Notes under the pieces: model-generated | Database searches by the model: none | What the model was told of the DNA's origin: nothing | Seen by the model: the letters and a program-made list of their open reading frames with translations, nothing else | NCBI GenBank assembly: GCA_026392465.1 | Contig: JAPLCA010000024.1 | Coordinates: forward strand, 1 to 64,000 | From: Propionibacteriales bacterium | GTDB taxonomy: Bacteria > Actinomycetota > Actinomycetes > Propionibacteriales > Nocardioidaceae | Length of the DNA: 64,000 nt | Direction: 5' to 3' | In this document: positions 48,627 to 57,447 of the stretch, piece by piece | Layout of the letters: each line of letters starts with the position of its first letter | Position numbering within the stretch: the first letter of the stretch is position 1 | Made by a program: the position numbers and the translations under genes

Positions 48627-49326
48627 GGGTTCCTCCACAGGCTCTCGGGGTCCATCTCATCTCATCCGCCGATGTAGGACATCTCGACGGGACCGTGCTC
48701 GACCGGAGCCGCGCGACGCTCGCCTCGTGGGCACGGAACGCGTCGCGGCGGTGCACGAGGGCGACGCTGCGGGCCACCGGCTCGAGCGTCGTGGCCCAGT
48801 CGACGGCGCTGTCGCCCCCGCCCACGACCACGACGTCGGCACCGGCGTAGTCGGCGGGCCGCGGGACGAAGTGCACGACTCCGCGGCTGACGTACTCCGC
48901 GCCGACGGGCAGGGGCCGGGGTGCGAAGCTGCCGATGCCTGCGGCGAGCAGCACGGCCCGTCCGCGCAGCACCGTGCCGGCCGCCGTCGTGAGCAGGGCG
49001 TGGTCGGGGCCGGTCACGAGGTCGACGACCTGCTCGCCCAGCACGTAGTGCGGCTTGGCGGACTCGGCCTGCTCCACCAGGGCGTCGACGAGGTGCTGAC
49101 CCTTCACCGCGGCGTACCCGGCGACGTCGAAGACCTGCTTCTCCGGGTACATCGCCGCGGTCTGGCCGCCGAGGTGGTCGAGCGCGTCGACCACGGCCAC
49201 CGACATCCCGCGGAACCCTGCGTAGTACGCCGCGTAGAGGCCGACGGGTCCACCGCCGACGACGACCAGGTCGACGTCGACGTCGAAGCCGGCCGTCGCG
49301 ACGGGACGGGACGCGTCGGCGCTCAT
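48592..49326 (-). pseudogene. Ferredoxin-NADP reductase, C-terminally truncated
   Basis: 244 codons. The first 215 or so are a good thioredoxin-reductase-like ferredoxin-NADP reductase: VVVGGGPVGLYAAYYAGFRG (FAD), LGGQTAAMYPEK, VVVVGGGDSAVDWATTLEPV (NADPH) and HRRDAFRAHEASV. Then the homology stops, and the last ~30 residues are not family-like; about 120 residues with the conserved AAGD motif region are missing. The ATG at 49326 overlaps the fdxA stop (ATGA). The likely cause is a deletion that fused it to the end of moaA. Confidence 0.75.
48662..48715 (-). pseudogene. Remnant of moaA (last ~16 codons)
   Basis: In a different frame from the reductase, the sequence reads APVEHGPVEMSYIGG and stop. 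A terminal M-x-x-I-G-G is the conserved C-terminus of MoaA (GTP 3',8-cyclase). It lies 36 nt before the moaD start, where moaA would be expected. Nothing else of MoaA is present. Confidence 0.5.
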
Positions 49327-49652
49327 CCGGCCGCCCCGCCGCTCGGCCACGACGCGACCACGGGGTGGTCGGCGCCCAGCGGACCGACGTCCTCGGCGCC
49401 GCCCTCCGCCTGCGGGAACGTCTCGAAGAACTCGACCGCCACGTCCTTGAACTGCTCGAGCTCGGCGGTCAGCTTGTACTCCGACGCGATCGCGCCGTTC
49501 GGGCAGGCGGTGACGCACTTGCCGCAGTCGACGCACTCGTCGGGGTGGATGTAGAGCATCCGGTCGCCCTCGTAGATGCAATCGACGGGGCACTCCTCGC
49601 GGCACGCCTTGTCGGCGGCGTCGATGCAGGCCTCGGTGATCACGTACGCCAC
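49323..49652 (-). CDS. fdxA: 7Fe ferredoxin (FdxA type)
   Basis: 109 aa. One 3Fe-4S and one 4Fe-4S cluster are expected from ACIDAADKACREECPVDCIY and the second motif CVDCGKCVTACP. It ends with an extended tail typical of actinobacterial FdxA. The GTG start is 3 nt after the molybdoenzyme stop, so it probably carries electrons for that enzyme. The next gene, a ferredoxin reductase, is broken. Confidence 0.95.
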   Translation of the reverse strand: MAYVITEACIDAADKACREECPVDCIYEGDRMLYIHPDECVDCGKCVTACPNGAIASEYKLTAELEQFKDVAVEFFETFPQAEGGAEDVGPLGADHPVVASWPSGGAAG

Positions 49653-49655
49653 GGC

Positions 49656-51833
49656 TCAGGCCTCCCCGGCGCCGACCGGCGCGACCTCGATGAGCGTGTC
49701 GGAGAAGGTCGGTGCGTTGCCGAGGTCGGCGAACCGGGTGGGGTTCAGCGAGCTCAGCGTCGAGAGACCCAGCGCGTCGGATCGACAGTGGCCGACGTAG
49801 CAGACCGTGACCCCCGGCATCGTCGAGGCGTCGACCTTGGCGAGGAGCTCGACGCTGCCGCGGTCGTTGAAGGCGCGGACGACGGCACCGTTCTCGATGC
49901 CGCGCTCCGCGGCGTCGTCAGGGTTGATGATGAGCGTCGCCGGCTTCTGCACCTTCTGGTGGAACTCGATGTTGGCGTAGCTGGAGTTGATGAACGCGTG
50001 CGACTTCGGCGAGATGAGGTTGAGCGGGTACCGCGACGCGAGGTCGGGGTCGGCCGACGCGTTCTCCCGCGGCGGGATGTAGTGCGGCAGCGGGTCGACG
50101 GGCTGGCCGGGCTGGTGGTCGTTGGAGCCCTGCCGGAACAGCGGCACCACGAAGTTGCCGCCGGCCGCGGCGGAGGAGAGGAACTCGGTCTTCTCGGACG
50201 GTGTGCGGAAGTTGCCCTCGCGGTGCGGGGCGTACTCGTCGGGGGAGGGCACGCTGAGCCGGGCCCAGCCCTTCTCCTTGAGCGACTCGACCGTGATGCC
50301 CTCCATCGCGGGGGACGACCAGTCGAACGCCTCGGCGATCATCTCCTGGTCCGTGCGCGTGAAGATCGGGTCGTCGTCGAAGCCCATGGCGGCGGCCAGC
50401 CGTCGGAACAGCTCCGTGTTGGGGACGGCCTCCCCGCGCGGCTCGATGGACGGGTTGTTGTACGTCGCGTACAGGTGACCCCAGGAGAACATGATGTCCT
50501 CCTGCTCGAGCTGGGTCGTCGCGGGCAGCACGATGTCGGCGTAGCGCGCGGTGTCGGTGATGAAGTGCTCGCTGACGACCGTGAAGAGGTCCTCGCGCGA
50601 GAGTCCCTCGAGGAGCGTGGCCTGGTCGGGGGCGACGACGACCGGGTTGGAGTTGTAGACCATGAGCGCGTGCAGCGGCGTCCTGAGCTCCAGCTCGCCG
50701 GTCAGCGCCTGGCCCAGCAGGTACTGGTTGACCACCTGGGTGCCGGGCGTCTGCAGCTCGGGGTGCATGAACGCGGGCCAGTTGACGGGGAACGCCCAGA
50801 GCGGGAGCTGCAGGATGCCACCGCCGGGGTTGCGCCACGCCCCGACGAGGGCGGGCAGGCACGACAGGGTGCGGACGGTCTGGCCGCCACCGGCGTGCCG
50901 CTCGACGGCGACGCCGATGCGGATCACCGAGGGCTGCGACGTCGCGTACTCGCGGGCGAGGGTGCGGATCGTCTCGACGGGGATCCCGGTCTCCTCGCTG
51001 GCCCACTCGGGGGTGTACTGCTGGACGCGCTCGACGAGCTCGTCGTAGCCGATCGTGTACTGCGCGATGTACTCGTCGTCGGTGAGGCCCTCCTCGATGA
51101 TCACGTGCATCATGGCGAGCGCGAGGGCGCCGTCGGTCCCGGGTCGGATGGGGATGTGCTGGCTGGCCTGACGCGCGGTCTTGGTGCGCACCGGGTCGAC
51201 CACGACGACCTTCGCGCCGCGCTTCTTGGCCTCGGCGATGTAGGGCCACAGGTGCAGGTTGGTGCTCATGATGTTGGCGGCCCAGATGAGGATGAACTTC
51301 GAGTGCACGAGCGACTCGGGGTCGACGCCGGCGGTGTCGCCGATCGTCATCGCGTACGCGGTGCAGGAGCCGGAGTCGCAGTAGGTCCGCTCGGCGACGG
51401 TGGCGCCGAGTCGGTTGAAGAACGGGTCGCCGACGTTGAGGCCGTTGATGATGCCCTGCGTGCCGAGGTAGCTCACCGGCATGATCGTCTCGGGGCCGTG
51501 CTCCTCCTTGACCTGGGTGAATCGGGCGGCGATCTCGGCGATGGCCTCGTCCCACGTGATCCGCTCGAACTCGCCGGCGCCCTTCGGGCCGGTGCGGCGG
51601 AGGGGGTGGAGCACGCGGTCGGGGTGGTAGACCTTGTCGAGGTAGTTGTCGACCTTCACGCACAGGCCGCCGTTGGTGTACGGCTGCTCCTTGCTGCCGG
51701 CCACGTCGACGGCCACGCCGTCGCGGACGGTGACGACCATCGCGCAGGTGTCGGGACAGTCCTGGGGGCACGCCCCCAGCACGGTCAGCTCGCGGGTCGC
51801 GGTGTCGGGTGTCGAGTCGTCGAGCAGGGTCAT
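49656..51833 (-). CDS. Molybdopterin oxidoreductase (formate dehydrogenase-like)
   Basis: 725 aa. N-terminal 4Fe-4S site CPQDCPDTCAM, later GGLCVK; molybdopterin-binding segments WAANIMSTNLHLWPYI and VVDPVRTKTA; C-terminal molydopterin dinucleotide-binding domain (NLISPKSHAFINSSYAN). Family relatives include formate dehydrogenase-like and nitrate reductase-like enzymes. The metal-contact segment CDSGSCTA does not settle the substrate. There is no twin-arginine signal, so it is probably cytoplasmic. ATG 51833 was chosen for its AGGAG at 5 nt. The hairpin at 51845-51870 sits just upstream. Confidence 0.9.
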   Translation of the reverse strand: MTLLDDSTPDTATRELTVLGACPQDCPDTCAMVVTVRDGVAVDVAGSKEQPYTNGGLCVKVDNYLDKVYHPDRVLHPLRRTGPKGAGEFERITWDEAIAEIAARFTQVKEEHGPETIMPVSYLGTQGIINGLNVGDPFFNRLGATVAERTYCDSGSCTAYAMTIGDTAGVDPESLVHSKFILIWAANIMSTNLHLWPYIAEAKKRGAKVVVVDPVRTKTARQASQHIPIRPGTDGALALAMMHVIIEEGLTDDEYIAQYTIGYDELVERVQQYTPEWASEETGIPVETIRTLAREYATSQPSVIRIGVAVERHAGGGQTVRTLSCLPALVGAWRNPGGGILQLPLWAFPVNWPAFMHPELQTPGTQVVNQYLLGQALTGELELRTPLHALMVYNSNPVVVAPDQATLLEGLSREDLFTVVSEHFITDTARYADIVLPATTQLEQEDIMFSWGHLYATYNNPSIEPRGEAVPNTELFRRLAAAMGFDDDPIFTRTDQEMIAEAFDWSSPAMEGITVESLKEKGWARLSVPSPDEYAPHREGNFRTPSEKTEFLSSAAAGGNFVVPLFRQGSNDHQPGQPVDPLPHYIPPRENASADPDLASRYPLNLISPKSHAFINSSYANIEFHQKVQKPATLIINPDDAAERGIENGAVVRAFNDRGSVELLAKVDASTMPGVTVCYVGHCRSDALGLSTLSSLNPTRFADLGNAPTFSDTLIEVAPVGAGEA

Positions 51834-51844
51834 CATCACTCCTG

Positions 51845-51870
51845 GGCTTGAGTCGGGGATCTCTCAAGCC
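51845..51870 (-). promoter_or_regulatory. 8-bp inverted repeat in the molybdoenzyme leader
   Basis: GGCTTGAG-N10-CTCAAGCC ends just before the Shine-Dalgarno. It could be an operator or a leader hairpin that affects ribosome access. Confidence 0.45.
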
Positions 51871-51959
51871 TGGGTCGCCGACCCCCCGTCCGTCGTCGGG
51901 TCGAGCGACAGACAGTTGACGATCCGCGACAGGTCACGTGGCCCGCGCGGACCCACCCC

Positions 51960-52211
51960 TCAACGCAGCCGGCAGCGTTCGCGGGCCGGACGTGCGTCGA
52001 TCCAGCGCTGGAGCGCCCGGAGGCCCAGCCACGCGCCGACGAGCAGGAGGACGGTGACGAGGAGGTGGAGCGAGACGAGCCCGCCGACGACGCCGAGCAG
52101 CACCGCCACCCACCCGGACGACGCGACCACCGCCGTCCAGAGCGCGACGGCGACCACCAGCTCCACCCCGAGGGAGAGGACGCTCCCGCGCACCGCTGCC
52201 GAGTCCTTCAC
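51960..52211 (-). CDS. Small membrane protein
   Basis: 83 aa with two long hydrophobic segments (about 10-33 and 39-62) and an Arg-rich C-terminus (RWIDARPARERCRLR). I do not recognise the family. GTG start 7 nt after the stop of the small membrane-protein gene at 52219-52416; the two probably form an operon read from the leaderless promoter at 52423. Confidence 0.6.
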   Translation of the reverse strand: MKDSAAVRGSVLSLGVELVVAVALWTAVVASSGWVAVLLGVVGGLVSLHLLVTVLLLVGAWLGLRALQRWIDARPARERCRLR

Positions 52212-52218
52212 GGTCGGG

Positions 52219-52416
52219 TCAGAGCCCGTCGTTCGTCTGCCCGGCCGCGACGAAGACCAGGGCGACGGTGGTCAGCGCCAGCACGAGGGTCAGGGCGAGG
52301 AGCAGGAAGCCGTTGGCGGCTTGGCGTTCCAGGGCGCCGTCGATGAGACGGTGCGCGCCCAGGCCGGCGGCGAAGGTGGCGAGCACGCCGAGGAGGATCA
52401 GGATTCCGATGTCCAC
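52219..52416 (-). CDS. Small two-helix membrane protein
   Basis: 65 aa: helices at about 3-20 and 36-57 joined by HRLIDGALERQAANG. No family recognised. The GTG start is chosen because TACGCT lies exactly 6 nt upstream. It is upstream of another small membrane-protein gene in the same unit. Confidence 0.65.
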   Translation of the reverse strand: MDIGILILLGVLATFAAGLGAHRLIDGALERQAANGFLLLALTLVLALTTVALVFVAAGQTNDGL

Positions 52417-52422
52417 GGCGCG

Positions 52423-52428
52423 AGCGTA
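52423..52428 (-). promoter_or_regulatory. -10 box (TACGCT) of a leaderless transcript
   Basis: On the minus strand TACGCT ends 6 nt before the GTG at 52416. Confidence 0.5.
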
Positions 52429-52461
52429 GGGCAGGCGGCGGTGACCGTGTCGCAGGACGAC

Positions 52462-52495
52462 GAGGTCCCGCCACGCCTCGGCGTGACGGGACCTC
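52462..52495 (-). terminator. Terminator after msrA
   Basis: A 15-bp stem with one mismatch (52462-52476 with 52481-52495) and a 4-nt loop, just beyond the msrA stop. Confidence 0.8.
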
Positions 52496-52508
52496 GGTCC
52501 GACGGGTC

Positions 52509-53159
52509 TCAGGCGTACGAGACGCCCGTGGCGTGCAGCGGGCAGTAGCCGAACGGGTTCTTCGCCAGGTACTGCTGGTGCGGCTCCTCGGCGTAGTAGT
52601 AGTCCTGCAGGGGCTGGATGGCCGTGGTGATGCGGCCGTAGCCGGCCTTGGTCATCCGCTCCTGGTAGCGCTCGCGCGACTCCTCGGCCTGGCGCTGCTG
52701 CTCGTCGCTCGTGGTGAGCAGGACGGAGCGGTACTGGGTGCCGCGGTCGTTGCCCTGGCGCATCCCCTGCGTCGGGTCGTGGTTCTCCCAGAACACCTTG
52801 AGCAGGTCGGCGTAGCTCACCGTCGCGGGGTCGAACACGATGCGCACGACCTCGGCGTGACCCGTGCGACCCGTGCACACCTCCTCGTAGGTGGGGTTCG
52901 GCGTCAGGCCCCCGGCGTAGCCGACCGACGTCGACCAGACACCGGGCACCTCCCAGAACGTCTTCTCCTCGCCCCAGAAGCAGCCCAGCCCGACGACGGC
53001 GACCTCGAAGCCGTCCGGCACGAGGTCGGAGTCCAGCGGGGTCTCGATCGGGGTGCCGAGCACGCGGTGCGTGGTGCCGACGGCGAACGGACGCTCGGCG
53101 CGTCCGGGCAGGGCGCTCTGCGCGTCGGGGAGCTCGGTCTTGCGGGTTCCGAAGATCAT
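52509..53159 (-). CDS. msrA: Peptide methionine-(S)-S-oxide reductase MsrA
   Basis: 216 aa. The catalytic motif [11 protein letters not shown] is near residue 58, followed by YAGG and the [18 protein letters not shown] segment. It repairs oxidised methionine. The later ENHDPTQ and CPLHATG near the end, with its cysteine, fit the resolving-cysteine type. Divergent from the PerM gene; terminator on its 3' side. Confidence 0.96.
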   Translation of the reverse strand: MIFGTRKTELPDAQSALPGRAERPFAVGTTHRVLGTPIETPLDSDLVPDGFEVAVVGLGCFWGEEKTFWEVPGVWSTSVGYAGGLTPNPTYEEVCTGRTGHAEVVRIVFDPATVSYADLLKVFWENHDPTQGMRQGNDRGTQYRSVLLTTSDEQQRQAEESRERYQERMTKAGYGRITTAIQPLQDYYYAEEPHQQYLAKNPFGYCPLHATGVSYA

Positions 53160-53248
53160 CGGATCACTCTCCTTGGGTCCACCGGCGTCAACGACACTGC
53201 GAGGCTGGCTGTTCCCGCTAGTGTCGGTGCTGTGACGGGAGTACGCAG

Positions 53249-54364
53249 GTGAGCACGCGGCCGGAGATCCCTGTGGGCGTGGAGATCGCGACGGCGTGGG
53301 CGTGGCGGCTCCTCGTCCTCGGCGTCGCCGGGTACGCCCTCTACTGGCTGCTGAGCTTCTTCTCCGAGGTGACCGTCCCCATCGCGGTGGCGCTGCTGGG
53401 CACCGCGCTCACCATCGGTGCCGTCGACTGGCTCGACCGCCGGGGGCTGCCTCGCCTGCTGGCCACCGCGATCGTCGTCCTGGTCATGCTCGGGGGGTTC
53501 TTCGGGCTGCTCACCCTGGTGGGGCAGCAGCTGTCGACCCAGTTCTACGACCTCAAGGCGCAGGTCATCGCCGGCATCGCGCAGGTGCAAGACTGGGCCC
53601 AGAACGGTCCGCTCGGGCTCAGCGAGACCCAGCTCGACCGCTACGTCGACCAGGTCGAGGACGCCATCCGCACCTTCGGGGAGCGGACCGCGGTCGACCA
53701 GCTGGCCGCCGTCGGCACCACGCTGACGCACTTCGTCGCCGGCTTCTTCATCGCCCTGTTCGCCTCGTTCTTCTTCCTCTACGAGGGCAACCGGATCTGG
53801 GCCTTCGCCGTCGCGCTGTTCCCGCGGTCGGCGCGCGCGAAGGTGCACAGCTCGGGCGAGACGGCGTGGGCGAGCCTCACCAGCTTCGTCCGCGCGACCG
53901 TGCTGGTCGCGCTCACCGACGCGATCGGCATCGCCGTCTCCGCCTGGCTGCTCGGCGTGCCGCTGGCCTTCGCGATCGGCGTCCTCGTCTTCCTCGGCGC
54001 GTTCGTCCCGATCGTCGGCGCCCTCGTCTCGGGCCTCGTGGCCGTGCTGGTGGCGCTCGTCGCGCAGGGCCCGATCGTCGCGCTGATCATGCTGGCCGCC
54101 GTGGTGGCCGTGCAGCAGTTCGAGTCGCACGTGCTGCAGCCGTTCCTGATGGGCCGCTTCGTCGCCGTGCACCCGCTGGCCATCATCATCGCCATCGCCG
54201 GCGGCATCACCGTCTCCGGCATCGTCGGCGCCCTGGTCGCCGTGCCGCTCGTGGCCTGCCTGAACGGCATCGTGCGCCATCTGGTGGAGGAGTCGGGCAC
54301 GCCCGTCGCCGATGACGGCCTCCCCGAGGACGACCCGCCCGAGGTGAAGGCAGAACCGGCCTGA
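53249..54364 (+). CDS. AI-2E/PerM-family transporter
   Basis: 371 aa. About eight helices with the cytoplasmic loop region in the first half. Landmarks are [15 protein letters not shown] at the first helices, [20 protein letters not shown] in the middle and the final [20 protein letters not shown] motif, which is conserved in the family. Members export autoinducer-2, sodium/protons or unknown solutes. The GTG start has GGAGTACGCAG upstream. It is divergent from msrA and upstream of ilvA. Confidence 0.9.
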   Translation: MSTRPEIPVGVEIATAWAWRLLVLGVAGYALYWLLSFFSEVTVPIAVALLGTALTIGAVDWLDRRGLPRLLATAIVVLVMLGGFFGLLTLVGQQLSTQFYDLKAQVIAGIAQVQDWAQNGPLGLSETQLDRYVDQVEDAIRTFGERTAVDQLAAVGTTLTHFVAGFFIALFASFFFLYEGNRIWAFAVALFPRSARAKVHSSGETAWASLTSFVRATVLVALTDAIGIAVSAWLLGVPLAFAIGVLVFLGAFVPIVGALVSGLVAVLVALVAQGPIVALIMLAAVVAVQQFESHVLQPFLMGRFVAVHPLAIIIAIAGGITVSGIVGALVAVPLVACLNGIVRHLVEESGTPVADDGLPEDDPPEVKAEPA

Positions 54365-54403
54365 CGCCCAGCGTCGCCTCTCGGACGACGGGACGTGAGC
54401 ACC

Positions 54404-54409
54404 TAGGCT
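54404..54409 (+). promoter_or_regulatory. -10 box (TAGGCT) of a leaderless ilvA transcript
   Basis: TAGGCT ends 6 nt before the ATG at 54416. Confidence 0.55.
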
Positions 54410-54415
54410 GACGTC

Positions 54416-55609
54416 ATGGTCGACCTGAGGGACGTCGAGGCCGCGCGCGACCTGCTCGCGCCGGTGGTGGAGCGCACGCCGATGGCGCACTCGCGGTGGC
54501 TCAGCCAGCGGGTCGGCTCCGACGTGCACCTGAAGTGCGAGAACCTGCAGCGCACCGGGTCGTTCAAGATCCGTGGCGCCTACGTGCGCATCGCCGGGTT
54601 GACCGAGGCGGAGCGCGCCCGCGGTGTGGTCGCGGCGAGCGCCGGCAACCACGCGCAGGGCGTCGCCCTCGCGGCGCAGCTCCTCGGCACGCGCGCCACG
54701 ATCTTCATGCCCGACGGCGCGGCCCTGCCGAAGGTGGCGGCCACCCGCGGCTACGGCGCCGCCATCGAGTTCGCCGGCACGGGCGTCACCGAGGCGCTGG
54801 TGCACGCCAAGGCGTTCGCCGAGCGCACCGGCGCCGTGCTCATCCACCCCTTCGACCACGAGGACGTGCTCGCCGGCCAGGGCACCGTCGGCCTCGAGAT
54901 CATCGAGCAGCTGCCCGAGGTCCGCACCGTCCTCGTGCCGCTCGGGGGCGGGGGGCTCGCCGCGGGCATCGCTTTGCTGCGCGAGCGTCGCCCCGACGTG
55001 TCCGTGATCGGCGTGCAGGCAGCCGACGCCGCCGCGTACCCGGGGTCGCTCGCCGAGGGCCACCCGGTCGCGGGCGTGATGGGACCGACCATGGCCGACG
55101 GCATCGCCGTCGCCGAGCCGGGGCTCATCCCCTTCGAGGTGATCGCCAAGGAGCTCGACGACGTCGTCACCGTCAGCGAGGACGCGATGAGCGCCGCGCT
55201 CATCGGCCTGCTCGAGCGCGCGAAGATGCTGGTCGAGCCGTCCGGGGCCGCGGGCGTCGCCGCGCTGCTCGACGACCCCGAGCGGTTCGCCGGACCGGTC
55301 GTGCCCGTCCTGTCGGGCGGCAACATCGACGCCCTGCTCCTGCTGGACGTCATCCGGCACGGCCTGGCCGCAGCCGGCCGGTTCATGCAGCTGCGGGTCA
55401 GGTTCTCCGACCGGCCCGGCGAGCTGATGCGGCTGCTGACCGACCTGGCCGCCCTGCAGGTGAACGTGCTCGACGTCGCGCACGACAGGGCGGCCGACTC
55501 CCTCGGGGTGCGCGAGGTCGAGGTGGCCGTGCAGGTCGCCACCCGCGGGCCCGACCACGCCGCCGACGCGCTGCGCCGGCTCGCCGGCCTGGGGCACCGG
55601 CTCGTCTGA
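54416..55609 (+). CDS. ilvA: Threonine dehydratase with ACT domain
   Basis: 397 aa. PLP enzyme that makes 2-oxobutyrate from threonine for isoleucine synthesis (or degrades threonine). The PLP lysine is in NLQRTGSFKIRGAY, the phosphate-binding glycines in VPLGGGGLAAGIA, and the C-terminal ACT domain (RFMQLRVRFSDRPGELMRLL) can bind amino acids. The short single-ACT form is like the catabolic or actinobacterial type. Confidence 0.95.
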   Translation: MVDLRDVEAARDLLAPVVERTPMAHSRWLSQRVGSDVHLKCENLQRTGSFKIRGAYVRIAGLTEAERARGVVAASAGNHAQGVALAAQLLGTRATIFMPDGAALPKVAATRGYGAAIEFAGTGVTEALVHAKAFAERTGAVLIHPFDHEDVLAGQGTVGLEIIEQLPEVRTVLVPLGGGGLAAGIALLRERRPDVSVIGVQAADAAAYPGSLAEGHPVAGVMGPTMADGIAVAEPGLIPFEVIAKELDDVVTVSEDAMSAALIGLLERAKMLVEPSGAAGVAALLDDPERFAGPVVPVLSGGNIDALLLLDVIRHGLAAAGRFMQLRVRFSDRPGELMRLLTDLAALQVNVLDVAHDRAADSLGVREVEVAVQVATRGPDHAADALRRLAGLGHRLV

Positions 55610-55660
55610 GCCCAGCCGTCGAGGCCCATTCGTCCGAGCCCAGTCGTCTGTGCCCCGTGG

Positions 55661-56305
55661 TCAGGGTCGGATGACGGGCAGGGTCCGGCGCAGCCAGGCG
55701 CGGTACTGCTCGTCGGTGTACCCGTAGTCGCGCACGAGCGTCGTGTACGTCTCCGCCGCCGACACCAGGTTGACCTGCACCGTCAGCGCCGGCAGGTCGG
55801 CCTCGTCGATGGGCTCGAGGATGCCGAGGTCGAGCATCCAGCGGGTCGTGACCTCGAACGACTCGCCCTTGAGACGCACGAGCTCGGCGAGACCCTCGGC
55901 GACGACCGGCTCGAACTGCGCCGTGGCGCGCAGGGCGGTCCAGAGGTCCGCCGACCGGGCGTGGCCGTCGGCGAGGAAACCGACCATCCCCTCCAGTCCC
56001 TCGTCGCGGTCCGTCAGCGCCAGGACGTCCTGCGCGGTCGACGCGTCGAGCACCGACTCCCACTCGCCCGTACCGGCGTACCGCGTGCGGAACGCCTCCA
56101 GCAGCAGGTAGGCCTTGCTGCCGACCGAGACGACGGAGTCGACCGACACGCCGGCCTGCGCGGCGATGCTCGCGAGCGTCGTGCCCACGAAGCCGCGCGC
56201 GGCGAACCCGGCCGCTGCGGCGTCGATCACCCGACGGCGCGTCTCCGCAGCCCGGCGAGCGCGCAAGGGCGACGTGTAGCCCCGCTTCGCCGCCTCGACG
56301 CTCAT
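55661..56305 (-). CDS. TetR-family regulator
   Basis: 214 aa. Helix-turn-helix GFVGTTLASIAAQAGVSVDS with VVSVGSKAYLLLEAF, then a mostly helical ligand domain. The ATG at 56305 has TAGGTT 7 nt upstream. No obvious target is adjacent; it is separated from ilvA by 51 nt and lies convergent to it. The palindrome at 44561 is one possible operator for a TetR protein in this window, but no direct link exists. Confidence 0.88.
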   Translation of the reverse strand: MSVEAAKRGYTSPLRARRAAETRRRVIDAAAAGFAARGFVGTTLASIAAQAGVSVDSVVSVGSKAYLLLEAFRTRYAGTGEWESVLDASTAQDVLALTDRDEGLEGMVGFLADGHARSADLWTALRATAQFEPVVAEGLAELVRLKGESFEVTTRWMLDLGILEPIDEADLPALTVQVNLVSAAETYTTLVRDYGYTDEQYRAWLRRTLPVIRP

Positions 56306-56339
56306 GCCGTCGAACCTACCCCCGCCCTGAAGGATGACG

Positions 56340-56371
56340 GAAGGCCGGCTCCACGACGGGAGCCGGCCTTC
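56340..56371 (-). terminator. Terminator after greA
   Basis: A perfect 13-bp stem (56340-56352 with 56359-56371) and a 6-nt loop, 10 nt beyond the greA stop. Confidence 0.88.
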
Positions 56372-56381
56372 GGTCAGGCGC

Positions 56382-56882
56382 TCAGAACGGCTTGGCCTCG
56401 ACGATCGAGACCGACAGCGTCTTGCCGTTGGGTGCCTCGTAGGAGGCGTCCTCGCCGACCTTCTTGCCGAGGATGGCCGCGCCGAGCGGCGAGGTCGGGG
56501 AGTAGACGTCGAGGTCGACGGCCGAGTCGAGGCTGAGCAGCTCGCGCGAGCCGAGCAGGAAGCGCTCGACCTCGTCGTCGCCCGCGAAGGTGACGCCGAC
56601 GACCATGCCCGCCTCGACGACACCGTCGTCGGCCGGCTTCTCACCGACCTCGGCGCGGCGCAGCATGTCCTCGAGCTGCTGGATGCGGGCGTTGGCCTTG
56701 CCCTGCTCCTCGCGGGCGGCGTGGTAGCCGCCGTTCTCCTTGAGGTCGCCCTCGTCGCGCGCCGCGGCGATCTTCTCGGTGATGTCGGGCATGACGACCT
56801 CCTTGAGGTTCGCCAGCTCGGCCTTCAGGCGGTCGTACGCCTCCTGGGTGACCCAGATGGTCTCGGTGCTGGACTGCGACAT
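56382..56882 (-). CDS. greA: Transcription elongation factor GreA
   Basis: 166 aa. The N-terminal coiled coil (residues about 10-80) contains the acidic DEGDLKENGGYHAAREEQ tip that enters the RNA polymerase secondary channel and promotes RNA cleavage. The C-terminal FKBP-like domain follows (VVGVTFAGDDEVERFLLG, GAAILGKKVGEDASYEAPNG). The ATG at 56882 gives MSQSSTETIWVTQEAYDRLK, a standard start for the family. Confidence 0.97.
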   Translation of the reverse strand: MSQSSTETIWVTQEAYDRLKAELANLKEVVMPDITEKIAAARDEGDLKENGGYHAAREEQGKANARIQQLEDMLRRAEVGEKPADDGVVEAGMVVGVTFAGDDEVERFLLGSRELLSLDSAVDLDVYSPTSPLGAAILGKKVGEDASYEAPNGKTLSVSIVEAKPF

Positions 56883-56965
56883 GGTGGAACCTCCCGGCCG
56901 ACATGCAGGTGAAGACAAGCGCAACCCCAGGCGTCGAGCCCGGGGTTGAACGACCACCCTAGCAG

Positions 56966-57343
56966 TCAGTCCAGGACTTGGCACGTCCTCACGACGGCGG
57001 TGACCGCCTCGCGCTCGGTGGTGATCGGCACCGTCACCCGTGTGCGCTCGCCTCGCCCGGCGGGGACGTCGACGGTCCGCTCGCCGACGACGGAGTGGTC
57101 GAGCGCCTGCGCGTAGAGCGTGCACCGAGCGGGGACGGGGTCGGGCCGACGCACGTCGAGCGTGGCCACGACCCGGGTGGGCGACTCGACGGTGTACCCG
57201 TGGATCTCCCCGGACACGGGGTCGGTGTCGAGCGCGACCCACGCCGCCCAGGCGACGCCGAGGAGCACGCCGACCGCCGCGACGGTGGGCCACAGCCAGC
57301 GGCCGCGAGTGCGTCGGCCGTACCGGGCGTCGAGGGTGCTCAC
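56966..57343 (-). CDS. DUF4307 membrane protein
   Basis: 125 aa from GTG 57343. A short cytoplasmic start with RYGRRTRGRW, one transmembrane helix (about 20-42) and an extracytoplasmic domain with two cysteines. This is an actinobacterial family without a known function, usually next to mca and greA, as here. It is divergent from mca. Confidence 0.88.
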   Translation of the reverse strand: MSTLDARYGRRTRGRWLWPTVAAVGVLLGVAWAAWVALDTDPVSGEIHGYTVESPTRVVATLDVRRPDPVPARCTLYAQALDHSVVGERTVDVPAGRGERTRVTVPITTEREAVTAVVRTCQVLD

Positions 57344-57447
57344 CCCACGATTGTTCCAGGCGGCTCCAGGGCGTCGGGGTGCGCCGTCGTCGCTCGGACG
57401 TCGGGCCCAGCGCCGCACGGCGGTCCGTCCGGTGGAAGACTGGCCGG

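Noticed and set aside
49365-51851. An 828-codon plus-strand frame antisense to the molybdoenzyme
   Set aside because: Low-complexity composition and a clear oxidoreductase on the other strand.
55610-55660. GAGCCCAG-type short tandem repeats between ilvA and TetR
   Set aside because: Only two imperfect units, readily explained by chance in this composition.
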